From the NCBI RefSeq assembly GCF_003105115.1, contig NZ_QETH01000022.1, forward strand, positions 1-58,345: a DNA stretch of 58,345 bases. Reading direction: 5' to 3'. The notes below the pieces were generated by a model. The model saw nothing but the letters and a program-made list of their open reading frames with translations. It ran no database searches and had not been told where the DNA came from. The position numbers and the translations under genes were made by a program. Shown piece by piece: positions 8,482-15,971 of this stretch. This stretch comes from Flavobacterium sp. HTF. GTDB lineage: Bacteria; Bacteroidota; Bacteroidia; Flavobacteriales; Flavobacteriaceae. Numbering within the stretch: position 1 is the first letter of the stretch; the number at the start of each line of letters is the position of its first letter.

Positions 8482-9387
8482 ATGGTAAATCTAGAATGGT
8501 ACAGAACCTTTAAAGCAGTTTATAAAAACGGCAATTTTTCAGTCGCTGCGAAGGAATTATTTATGAGTCAGCCAGCGGTTAGTCAGCAAATTTCTATGTT
8601 AGAAGCGCACGTAGGAAATAAATTGTTTAATCGGAAATCAAAAGGAGTAGAGCCGACTGAATATGCTAAGTTACTGAATAATTTGATAATAGATGCATTG
8701 GAAAGGCTTGAAAATGTGGAAACAAGCTTTCGCACAAAAGCCCAGGATGCCAATCGTTTAATTTCGGTTGGTATATCGCAGCACCTTTTTAGTTGTATCG
8801 GAAATCTTTTGATTTCGAAATTTGATTTAATCGATTTTACTTTTGCCGATAACGATGCGCTTTTTGAATTAGTCGATTCCAAAAAACTGGATTTTGCAAT
8901 TGTCACAAAAGGTTATGAGACATTTGATACGATGTATGAAATTGTCGGAAAAATTAAACTGATAATGGTGGCGCCCACAAGTTTAGATATAACCGAATTC
9001 CGCCAGAGGCTGAAAGCAGATAATTATGGAGAAATCGAACAATGGCTAAATGAGCAAAAATGGTACAGTCATGATGCACGAATTCCTCATATAAAATTAT
9101 TCTGGCTTCATGCTTTTAATAAAAAAAGACCTTCGATGGTTCCAAATTATATTATTCCAACAGAATCCGAGATGTTAAGGTTGTTGTCCAAAAATGAAGG
9201 AGTAGCGGTGACATGGAACTGTAATGCAAGAGATCTTATTAAGGAGAATAAATTGCAGTTAGTATGGAATAGTTTTCATGTTCCCGAAGAGTTCGTGTAT
9301 TTATTGACAGCAAAAAATAATAATGCAAATTCGTTTTTTGAGACTATTGCTAAAGAATTAAAGTTGTTTTTTGGTAACAGGTTATAG
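8482..9387 (+). CDS. LysR-family transcriptional regulator
   Basis: The N-terminal winged helix (FKAVYKNGNFSVAAKELFMSQ then PAVSQQISMLE) is the standard LysR DNA-binding domain. A linker helix and a substrate-binding-like effector domain follow, for a normal length of 301 residues. It starts 86 bases from the divergent DJ-1 gene, the classic layout for LysR regulators and their targets. It also ends two bases before nrtR, so both regulators are probably on one mRNA. Effector unknown. Confidence 0.93.
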   Translation: MVNLEWYRTFKAVYKNGNFSVAAKELFMSQPAVSQQISMLEAHVGNKLFNRKSKGVEPTEYAKLLNNLIIDALERLENVETSFRTKAQDANRLISVGISQHLFSCIGNLLISKFDLIDFTFADNDALFELVDSKKLDFAIVTKGYETFDTMYEIVGKIKLIMVAPTSLDITEFRQRLKADNYGEIEQWLNEQKWYSHDARIPHIKLFWLHAFNKKRPSMVPNYIIPTESEMLRLLSKNEGVAVTWNCNARDLIKENKLQLVWNSFHVPEEFVYLLTAKNNNANSFFETIAKELKLFFGNRL

Positions 9388-9389
9388 AT

Positions 9390-10082
9390 ATGGAAAAATT
9401 ACAAAATATTAGAATTGCTGTAGACGCTATTGTTTTTGGTTATAAAAACAGTCAGTTATATGTGCTTTTAATTCAACAGAAATTTGGCACCAGTGATTCA
9501 TACTGGGCTTTGCCGGGAGGATTGGTAAAAGATGATGAATCTTTACAGGATGCTGTGCAAAGAGAGCTAAAAGAAGAAACCAATGTTTCGGTAGATTATT
9601 TTGAGCAATTATTTACGTTTGGGGATGATATCTTCCGCGATCCTCGTAATCGTGTTATTTCTGTTGCTTATTTTGCTTTGGTAAATCCCTCAAAAGTAGA
9701 AATCAAAGCCGATTCCGATGCTGAAAATGTTCAATGGTGTATGATAAATGAAGTTCCCGCATTGGCATTTGATCATAATATAATTCTCAAAAAAGCTATA
9801 GAACGCATAAAAGCAAAACTGACTTATGAACCTATTGGTTTTGACTTATTGCCAAAAGAGTTTCTTTTTTCTGAACTTGAAAACTTATACTGTACGATTT
9901 TAGATAAGGAAATCGAACGTAGAAATTTTAGAAAAAAAATTCTCAGTTTCGGAATAGTAGAAGAAACAGATCATTATTCTCCAGTAAAAACAGGGCGTCC
10001 TGCCAAATTATTTCGATTCAATAAACAGAAATACAATGATTTAATAGAGGGAGGTTTTCACTTCGAAATAAAGTTTGCGTAA
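9390..10082 (+). CDS. nrtR: NrtR-type Nudix transcriptional regulator of NAD metabolism
   Basis: Residues 1-145 form a Nudix domain whose box lies at residues 44-66. GLVKDDE and RELKEETNV keep the pattern G-x5-E-x7-RE-U-xEE, but the usual Gly near the end is Asn65. Residues 150-230 form a winged helix (KKILSFGIVEETDHYSPV, then GRPAKLFRFN), the fusion that defines NrtR/AraR-like regulators. In known NrtR proteins ADP-ribose binds the Nudix domain and releases DNA. The downstream genes (prs-like, macrodomain, kptA, nadV) support an NAD role over the arabinose-responsive branch. Its last codons overlap one of two matching palindromes, suggesting autoregulation or control of the following genes. 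Confidence 0.88.
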   Translation: MEKLQNIRIAVDAIVFGYKNSQLYVLLIQQKFGTSDSYWALPGGLVKDDESLQDAVQRELKEETNVSVDYFEQLFTFGDDIFRDPRNRVISVAYFALVNPSKVEIKADSDAENVQWCMINEVPALAFDHNIILKKAIERIKAKLTYEPIGFDLLPKEFLFSELENLYCTILDKEIERRNFRKKILSFGIVEETDHYSPVKTGRPAKLFRFNKQKYNDLIEGGFHFEIKFA

Positions 10083-10094
10083 ATTTTACACAAA
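10074..10094. promoter_or_regulatory. Candidate NrtR operator 1
   Basis: TTTGCGT-N7-ACACAAA. The two 10-base half sites around a central T match at nine of ten positions. It overlaps the last codons and stop of nrtR. Same motif as operator 2. Confidence 0.7.
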
Positions 10095-10099
10095 ATAAA

Positions 10100-10129
10100 T
10101 TGTTTAATAAAAATATTAATCTATATTTG
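10100..10129 (+). promoter_or_regulatory. Promoter of the prs-like to nadV operon
   Basis: TTG (10100-10102), 19-base spacer, TATATTTG (10122-10129): a full match to the Bacteroidota consensus. Operator 2 overlaps the -7 box and the expected start site. Confidence 0.8.
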
Positions 10130-10146
10130 CGTATAATTAACGCAAA
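10126..10146. promoter_or_regulatory. Candidate NrtR operator 2
   Basis: TTTGCGT-N7-ACGCAAA, perfect in its 7-base arms. Its centre is 52 bases, about five helical turns, from operator 1. It overlaps the -7 box of the promoter at 10100-10129. Confidence 0.75.
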
Positions 10147-10156
10147 CTAAAAAACT

Positions 10157-10990
10157 ATGATACTTAATCTAGACCAAAATTTCAGACCATTTCCAAATCA
10201 AAAAGAGATAGAATTCAAAAACTTTACTTTTTCAGGAGGTGAACCCCATATCAAAATTAATCCTGATTTTGATGTTAATCAAAAAATTACCATTACACAC
10301 AGACTAAATTCTTTTAACGATTTCGGCTTGTTATGCCTTGCAGTTGACGCTTTAAGAAGAATGGATGTTAAGATCATTGATCTTTTTATTCCGTACTTTC
10401 CGGCAGCGCGCCAGGACAGAGTTATGATAAAAGGAGAACCATTATCTGTAAAAGTGTATGCAGATATTCTAAACGCAATGCAGTTAAATAAAGTGTATGT
10501 TTTTGATGCCCATTCTGAAGTGACGCCAGCTTTGGTAAATAACTGCGAAGTGATTCCGAATCATACTTTTATTCAGCAAGTAATTAAAAGTATTGGTAAC
10601 GATGTAAAACTGATTTCTCCTGATGGCGGAGCTTTAAAAAAAATCTACAAAGTTTCTGAATTTTTAGGCGGAGTAGAAGTGGTAGAATGCAGTAAAAGCC
10701 GTGATGTTAAAACAGGAAAATTATCTGGTTTTAAAGTTTATGAAGATGACCTAAACGGAATCGACTGTTTAATTGTAGACGATATTTGCGACGGTGGCGG
10801 CACATTTGTAGGTCTTGCGGAAGAATTAAAAAACAAAAATGCAGGAAAATTATATTTAGCAGTTAGCCACGGAATTTTCAATAAAGGTTTTGAAGTTTTG
10901 GACTGTTTCGAAAAAATATTTACAACTAACTCTTTTAAAGATTTTGATAATGAGAGAGTTGAAGTTGTTGGTTTAGATCGATTGATTTAA
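10157..10990 (+). CDS. Short PRPP-synthetase-like enzyme (Prs or ADP-ribose pyrophosphate synthetase)
   Basis: Type I phosphoribosyltransferase fold related to ribose-phosphate diphosphokinase, but 277 residues instead of about 310. Conserved features are YFPAARQDR at 80-88 (ATP loop), FDAHSE at 116-121 (in place of the usual DLHA..QIQGFF), SPDGGALKK at 154-162 and the pentose-phosphate loop VDDICDGGGT at 207-216. It is too diverged to be assumed the housekeeping Prs. It may supply PRPP for NadV, as usual for prs-nadV pairs. Alternatively it could pyrophosphorylate ADP-ribose, as described for the phage NARP1 enzyme Adps, which was also annotated as Prs. The sequence alone does not decide. 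First gene behind the operator-bearing promoter. Confidence 0.85.
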   Translation: MILNLDQNFRPFPNQKEIEFKNFTFSGGEPHIKINPDFDVNQKITITHRLNSFNDFGLLCLAVDALRRMDVKIIDLFIPYFPAARQDRVMIKGEPLSVKVYADILNAMQLNKVYVFDAHSEVTPALVNNCEVIPNHTFIQQVIKSIGNDVKLISPDGGALKKIYKVSEFLGGVEVVECSKSRDVKTGKLSGFKVYEDDLNGIDCLIVDDICDGGGTFVGLAEELKNKNAGKLYLAVSHGIFNKGFEVLDCFEKIFTTNSFKDFDNERVEVVGLDRLI

Positions 10991-11007
10991 ATTATAAAAT
11001 AAAAGAG

Positions 11008-11478
11008 ATGCAAGACATTCAATATACAAAAGGAGATGCTACATCACCTCAAACAGCAGGCAACAAAATAATTGTACATGTATGCAATGATATTGGAGGA
11101 TGGGGAAAAGGATTTGTCATGGCAATTTCAAAACGATGGAAAGAACCGGAAAGTCAGTATAGAAGCTGGTTTAAGTCAAAAGATAATTTTGAATTGGGAA
11201 AAGTACAGTTTGTTCAGGTCGAAGAAGATTTATGGGTAGCAAATTTAATTGGACAGCACAAAATCAATAAAGATGAAAATGGCGGAGCACCAATTCGGTA
11301 TAATGCCATTGAAGAAGGACTAAAAGCCGTTTCTGATTTTGCAAAAACAAATAAAGCAGCTGTACATATGCCCAGGATTGGATGTGGTTTAGCCGGAGGG
11401 AAATGGGAAATGATTGAACCAATTATTCTTCAAACACTTTCGGATCATGATATCGAAGTTGTAGTTTATGATTTTTAA
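11008..11478 (+). CDS. Macrodomain protein, ADP-ribose-phosphate processing type
   Basis: Stand-alone 156-residue macrodomain. GDAT at 9-12 starts the ligand site. HVCNDIGGWGKGFV at 24-37 is the adenosine/distal-ribose loop, and PRIGCGLAGGKW at 122-133 is the phosphate loop. The form resembles the Poa1/TARG1-like branch, whose members remove phosphate from ADP-ribose 1''-phosphate or cleave ADP-ribosyl esters. It is 17 bases downstream of the prs-like gene and 5 bases before kptA. KptA releases ADP-ribose 1'',2''-cyclic phosphate, so the neighbours suggest this protein acts on a derivative of that product. Exact reaction inferred. Confidence 0.9.
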   Translation: MQDIQYTKGDATSPQTAGNKIIVHVCNDIGGWGKGFVMAISKRWKEPESQYRSWFKSKDNFELGKVQFVQVEEDLWVANLIGQHKINKDENGGAPIRYNAIEEGLKAVSDFAKTNKAAVHMPRIGCGLAGGKWEMIEPIILQTLSDHDIEVVVYDF

Positions 11479-11483
11479 AAATT

Positions 11484-12029
11484 ATGGATGAAAAAGAAAT
11501 AAAATCAACAAGCAAGTTTTTAAGTTTTGTTCTGAGACATTCACCGGAAACCATTCAGTTAAAATTGGATGAAAATGGCTGGGCAGATGTGGACGAATTG
11601 ATTGCAAAATGTAATCAATATCAAAAACAATTGAATTCAGATTTACTGAATATTGTAGTTGAAACGAATGATAAAAAACGTTTTGCTTTTAACGAAGATA
11701 AAACCAAAATCCGTGCGAGCCAAGGACATTCTATTTCAGTTGAACTGAATTTGAAAGAATCCGAACCACTTGAATATTTGTATCACGGAACTGTAGAAAC
11801 CAGCATTAACGGAATAAAAGAAAACGGATTGCAAAAAATGAGCCGCCAGCATGTTCATCTCAGCAAAGACAGAGAAACAGCAATTAAAGTTGGGGGCAGA
11901 AGAGGGAAACCAATCATTTTGACGGTCGATTCCAAAGCAATGTACGCAGACGGATTTAAATTTTATTTGTCCGAAAATGAAGTCTGGCTTACCGATGAGG
12001 TTCCTGCAAAATATATTGAATTTAAGTAG
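11484..12029 (+). CDS. kptA: RNA 2'-phosphotransferase, Tpt1/KptA family
   Basis: Moves an internal RNA 2'-phosphate to NAD+, giving ADP-ribose 1'',2''-cyclic phosphate and nicotinamide. The N-terminal lobe has SFVLRHSPE with Arg18, next to DENGWADVDEL. The C-terminal ADP-ribosyltransferase-like lobe has IRASQGHS (Arg77, His82), YHGT (100-103) and SRQHVHLS (Arg121). The family's basic active-site residues are therefore all present. Length of 181 is typical. Bacteria lack the fungal-type tRNA splicing that needs Tpt1, so the substrate here is unknown. The placement between a macrodomain gene and NAD salvage genes fits disposal of both products. Confidence 0.95.
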   Translation: MDEKEIKSTSKFLSFVLRHSPETIQLKLDENGWADVDELIAKCNQYQKQLNSDLLNIVVETNDKKRFAFNEDKTKIRASQGHSISVELNLKESEPLEYLYHGTVETSINGIKENGLQKMSRQHVHLSKDRETAIKVGGRRGKPIILTVDSKAMYADGFKFYLSENEVWLTDEVPAKYIEFK

Positions 12030-12061
12030 ATTTTAAAACAACACAACTAAATTTAAAAAAA

Positions 12062-12397
12062 ATGGAAGACGAATTAAAACCAAGATTTATTGAGTCATTA
12101 CGCAGAAACAATGATCAGATTAGAGAAGACAGGGCACGAACAATTGGTGAGGATTCTGAATTAATATACAGACGAAGAGTAGAAGATATCGAACTAAAAA
12201 TAAAAAGACTTGAACGCGAGCAGGAAGGCCTTATTGATATCAGCCCTTTGGATAAAAACAGTTTGACATTTGCAGATTTTCAACCCGAAGCATTTGTGCA
12301 GAAAGACATGGAATTATCATTAACAATCAGAAATTTAAATATCCAGTTAGAAGTTACAAAAAAGAGATTTGAATATTTATTTGGTAAAACATTTTAG
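12062..12397 (+). CDS. Small charged coiled-coil protein, 111 aa
   Basis: No family recognised. Residues 25-60 (RRRVEDIELKIKRLEREQE) and 80-105 are strongly helical with heptad spacing, so it probably forms a coiled coil. There is no signal peptide, Cys or catalytic motif. It ends two bases before the VWA gene, suggesting translational coupling and possibly a physical partnership. The gene lies inside the nrtR-nadV operon in the same direction with short spacing (32 bases after kptA). Confidence 0.75.
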   Translation: MEDELKPRFIESLRRNNDQIREDRARTIGEDSELIYRRRVEDIELKIKRLEREQEGLIDISPLDKNSLTFADFQPEAFVQKDMELSLTIRNLNIQLEVTKKRFEYLFGKTF

Positions 12398-12399
12398 TT

Positions 12400-13254
12400 A
12401 TGGGAGGTACAAGATATGATATAGGTGCTCGTTTGAGCAGAGCAGAAGCAGCAGGTTACGGAAAAAAATCTGCAAGTGAAATTTTTACGCAGAATGCAAA
12501 AAGAATGGCTCACGAATCTATGAATCCTAAAGGGATAACTTTTAGAGAAGCCAGAGATTCAGCTGTTCACCCAAACTCAGTTCCAATTATTTTAGGATTG
12601 GATGTTACAGGAAGTATGGGACATATTCCGCATGAATTAATCAAAGAAGGTCTTCCTAAACTGATGGGCGGAATTATACAAGGCGGAGTTCCCGATCCTG
12701 CCCTTTTATTTTTAGGAATTGGGGATCACGAATGCGATAATTATCCGTTGCAGGTGGGTCAGTTTGAGTCTGGAGATCAGGAATTAGATATGTGGCTGAC
12801 ACGTACTTATATAGAATCAGGTGGTGGCGGAAATGCCGGAGAAAGTTACCTTTTGGCGTGGTATTTTGCCGCTTTTCATACCAAAACCGATGCTTTCGAA
12901 AAAAGAAACCAAAAAGGATTGCTTTTTACGGTTGGTGATGAACCTAACTTAGAAGTTCTTCCTGCATCTGCAATTAGTGAAATTATGGGTGCCGGACAGC
13001 AAACTTATACAGCTAAGGAACTTTTGGCTGAAGCAAAAAAATATTATGATGTTTACCACATCAGCGTTTTACATTCAGATCAGGCTGTAAGATCAGATGT
13101 TGCCTGGAAAGAATTGCTCGGGCAAAATTGTTTGTCTATAGAAGACCATAGAGAAATCCCGAATGTAATTAAAGGCATTATCTGTGATAAATTTAAAAAC
13201 GGTTCTGCAGGAAGTGTGAACTTAGGAGGATTAGATAATATTGATATGCTTTAA
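12400..13254 (+). CDS. VWA-domain protein of the NAD/ADP-ribose operon
   Basis: The MIDAS motif is LGLDVTGSMG (Asp68, Thr70, Ser72), beginning the only recognisable domain, a von Willebrand A fold over about residues 60-260. Unlike Bat proteins it has no membrane segment or signal peptide, so it is cytoplasmic. A Gly-rich segment (SGGGGNAGESY) lies near residue 140. The first 55 residues are basic and Gly/Ala-rich (GGTRYDIGARLSRAEAAGYG). It is tightly packed between the coiled-coil gene (2-base gap) and the PurA-like gene (3-base gap). Role unknown; an adaptor or metal-dependent binding function is the usual reading for such VWA proteins. Confidence 0.85.
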   Translation: MGGTRYDIGARLSRAEAAGYGKKSASEIFTQNAKRMAHESMNPKGITFREARDSAVHPNSVPIILGLDVTGSMGHIPHELIKEGLPKLMGGIIQGGVPDPALLFLGIGDHECDNYPLQVGQFESGDQELDMWLTRTYIESGGGGNAGESYLLAWYFAAFHTKTDAFEKRNQKGLLFTVGDEPNLEVLPASAISEIMGAGQQTYTAKELLAEAKKYYDVYHISVLHSDQAVRSDVAWKELLGQNCLSIEDHREIPNVIKGIICDKFKNGSAGSVNLGGLDNIDML

Positions 13255-13257
13255 AAA

Positions 13258-14334
13258 ATGAAAAAAGCAAAAATAGTTATAGGTCTGGGTTTTGGTGATG
13301 AAGGAAAAGGAATCACTACAGATTTTCTTTCAGAGCAAAATCCGGGTGCTATAGTTATTAGATTTTCGGGAGGACAACAGGCAGCACATACCGTTATGAT
13401 TGAGAATAAAAAACACATTCATTCCAGTTTTGCCAGCGGCGCGCTTCGTGGATTACCTTCTTATTTTACAGAACATTGCACCACTCATCCGACTTTTTTA
13501 TTTAATGAAAGAGAAGAACTGGAAGAAAAGAACGGAAATACAGAATTGCACATTCATCCTTTGGCAAAAATTACAACACCTTTTGATGTCTGGCAAAATC
13601 GCAAAAATGTCAAAAACTTAGAACACGGAACCTGCGGAAAAGGCGTCGGTGCAACAATGAAAAGACACGAAAGTCCGTATAAATTATTTGCCATAGATTT
13701 AATTGCACCAAGACCAATGTTAATTGAAAAATTAAAAGCAATTGCTTATTTCTACGGATTTCTTGACAGTAGTAAGATCGAACAGGAATTGGATGATTTC
13801 TTACATGCAATTGACAAAATAGACTGGAAGATCAGTGATTATAATTTTCTAAAATCATTTGATACGCTTATTTTTGAAGGCAGTCAGGGAATTTTACTCG
13901 ATATGGATCATGGAGTTTTTCCGAATGTTACATATGCCAATACCACCTCAAAAAATGCTTTTGAAGTTTGTAAGTTCTTAAACATTGACGACATTGAAAT
14001 GTTTTATGTCACCAGAAATTATGCAACTCGACACGGAAGCGGCTGGATGAGTAGCGAAAATGAAATTGTATTAAAAAACAACGAAGAAGAGACCTGTGTT
14101 TTTAATGAATATCAAAAAGAACTTAGGTTTGGAGATTTAGATTATAATTTACTGGATTATGCTTTACAATTAGATGCAGCTTACGTTAGTCCAAATAAAA
14201 AAAATCTTGTTGTAACGTGTCTGGATCAGACAGAAACAGCCTTTAAACCGGAAAATCTGCAAACAAAATTTGATGTTATTTATGGATCTTATTCTCCATA
14301 TTCAAAAGATTTCAGGATACTTAGTCCATTCTAA
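13258..14334 (+). CDS. Shortened adenylosuccinate-synthetase-like protein
   Basis: Clear PurA fold but 358 residues against about 430 for housekeeping enzymes. GFGDEGKG at 11-18 keeps the catalytic Asp14 and the GTP/IMP loop. The second active-site block reads GGQQAAHT with His44 where PurA has GGHNAGHT. FEGSQGILLDMDHG, NVTYANTTS, TRNYATRHGSG and VVTCLDQTE correspond to later PurA blocks, but the RRCGWLD block is replaced by RFGDLDY. It is probably not the purine-pathway enzyme. A specialised amide ligase acting on a modified purine nucleotide is possible. Phage PurZ is another short PurA relative, though S-2L PurZ replaces the first catalytic Asp and this one keeps it. Confidence 0.82.
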   Translation: MKKAKIVIGLGFGDEGKGITTDFLSEQNPGAIVIRFSGGQQAAHTVMIENKKHIHSSFASGALRGLPSYFTEHCTTHPTFLFNEREELEEKNGNTELHIHPLAKITTPFDVWQNRKNVKNLEHGTCGKGVGATMKRHESPYKLFAIDLIAPRPMLIEKLKAIAYFYGFLDSSKIEQELDDFLHAIDKIDWKISDYNFLKSFDTLIFEGSQGILLDMDHGVFPNVTYANTTSKNAFEVCKFLNIDDIEMFYVTRNYATRHGSGWMSSENEIVLKNNEEETCVFNEYQKELRFGDLDYNLLDYALQLDAAYVSPNKKNLVVTCLDQTETAFKPENLQTKFDVIYGSYSPYSKDFRILSPF

Positions 14335-14418
14335 TTAAAATAAAAAATATATTTACCAATGCTATGATTTGGATGTTTGTTCCAAAATAGTAAAAAGAAC
14401 TAAAAGCCATTAAAAATT

Positions 14419-15885
14419 ATGAATCCATTATTATTAACAGACGGTTACAAAGTTGACCACAGAAGACAATATCCGGACGGAACAACATTAGTGTACTCAA
14501 ACTGGACACCAAGAAAATCAAGAATCGAAGGAGTCGATGAAGTTGTATTTTTCGGATTACAATATTTCATCAAAAAATATATTATTCAGGATTTTGAACT
14601 GCATTTTTTTAAACAGCCAAAAGAAGAAGTAGTAAAAAAATACTCAAGAAGAATTAATAATTATTTAGGCGAAAACCTGGTTGGAACCAAACATATCGAA
14701 GATTTACACGATTTAGGATATATTCCGATGGTTTTTAAAGCATTGCCGGAAGGAACAAGCGTGCCGATTCGTGTACCAATGTTTACGATGTACAATACGC
14801 TGCCTGAATTTTTCTGGCTGACAAATTATTTCGAAACACTTCTTTCTGCCGTAGTATGGCTTCCTTGTAATTCTGCTACAATTGCAAAAGAGTACAGAAA
14901 AGTTCTGGACAAATACGCTGGCGAAACGTCATCAGTTCCGGAATTTGTAGATTGGCAGGCACACGATTTCTCTATGAGAGGAATGGGCGGAATCGAAGCA
15001 TCTTTAACTTCATCTGCAGGACATTTATTGAGTTTTACAGGTTCTGATACAATTCCGGCCATTGATTTTATGGAGGAATATTACAGAGCTGATTCAGATA
15101 AAGAATTAATTGCCGGTTCAGTTGCGGCTACAGAACATTCTGTAATGTGTATGGGAACTACAGAAGGGGAATATGAGACTTTCAGAAGATTAATTTCTGA
15201 TGTTTATCCAAAAGGAATTGTTTCTATTGTTTCCGATACCTGGGATTTATGGAAAGTTTTAACCGATTATTTACCTCGTCTGAAAGATGAAATCGTTTCA
15301 AGAGAAGGTAAAGTGGTTATTCGTCCTGACAGTGGTGATCCGGTAGATATCATCTGCGGAAATCCAAACGGAAAAACAGAACAGGAAAAGAAAGGGGTTA
15401 TCGAATTGCTTTGGGATGTTTTCGGAGGAAGTACAAATGCTAAAGGATTTAAAGAATTAGTACCACAGATTGGGGCTATTTACGGAGATAGTATTACGGT
15501 ACCAAGAGCAACTCAAATCTGCGAAAGATTAAAACTAAAAGGATTTGCTTCTACCAATGTTGTGTTAGGAATAGGATCTTTTACCTATCAATACAATACA
15601 AGAGATACATTTGGTTTTGCGATGAAAGCGACTTACGGAGAAGTAAACGGAGAGGGAAGAGCCATCTTCAAAGATCCGATTACGGATGACGGAACCAAAA
15701 AATCAGCCAAAGGATTAATGAAAATTGATTTAGTTGACGGTGTGTATCATTTAACCGATAATGTTTCCTGGGAAGAAGAAAAGAAAGGAGAACTTAAAGA
15801 AGTTTTCAGAGACGGAAAATTATTAATCGACCAATCACTTTCTGAAATTAGAAACAACGTTAAAAAAGAGCTTACAACAGCTTAA
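14419..15885 (+). CDS. nadV: Nicotinamide phosphoribosyltransferase
   Basis: Converts nicotinamide and PRPP to NMN, the first step of the short NAD salvage route. The N-terminus LLLTDGYKVDHRRQYP matches NAMPT. FTGSDTIPA places the equivalent of human Asp219 at residue 210. SVAATEHSVM carries His240, equivalent to the catalytic His247 of human NAMPT. IRPDSGDPVD (302-310) holds the ribose-phosphate-binding Arg/Asp, and GIGSFTYQ is the bacterial version of the phosphate loop. The length of 488 is normal. It is the last gene of the operon, 84 bases after the PurA-like gene, and is followed by a terminator. Nicotinamide released by KptA would be its substrate. Confidence 0.96.
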   Translation: MNPLLLTDGYKVDHRRQYPDGTTLVYSNWTPRKSRIEGVDEVVFFGLQYFIKKYIIQDFELHFFKQPKEEVVKKYSRRINNYLGENLVGTKHIEDLHDLGYIPMVFKALPEGTSVPIRVPMFTMYNTLPEFFWLTNYFETLLSAVVWLPCNSATIAKEYRKVLDKYAGETSSVPEFVDWQAHDFSMRGMGGIEASLTSSAGHLLSFTGSDTIPAIDFMEEYYRADSDKELIAGSVAATEHSVMCMGTTEGEYETFRRLISDVYPKGIVSIVSDTWDLWKVLTDYLPRLKDEIVSREGKVVIRPDSGDPVDIICGNPNGKTEQEKKGVIELLWDVFGGSTNAKGFKELVPQIGAIYGDSITVPRATQICERLKLKGFASTNVVLGIGSFTYQYNTRDTFGFAMKATYGEVNGEGRAIFKDPITDDGTKKSAKGLMKIDLVDGVYHLTDNVSWEEEKKGELKEVFRDGKLLIDQSLSEIRNNVKKELTTA

Positions 15886-15891
15886 AAAGTT

Positions 15892-15925
15892 AAAGCCTAA
15901 ATGAATTTTCATTTAGGCTTTTTTT
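15892..15925. terminator. Intrinsic terminator after nadV
   Basis: AAAGCCTAAATGAA pairs exactly with TTCATTTAGGCTTT, followed by a T-run. Confidence 0.9.
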
Positions 15926-15971
15926 ATAATTTGTTTTTTTCGCATTCAGAATGACAAGATTGCGCATATCA

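Noticed and set aside
9390..15885. The NAD operon as a prophage or integrated phage NARP fragment
   Set aside because: No integrase, attachment repeats or phage structural genes at either edge; base composition looks like the neighbours'.
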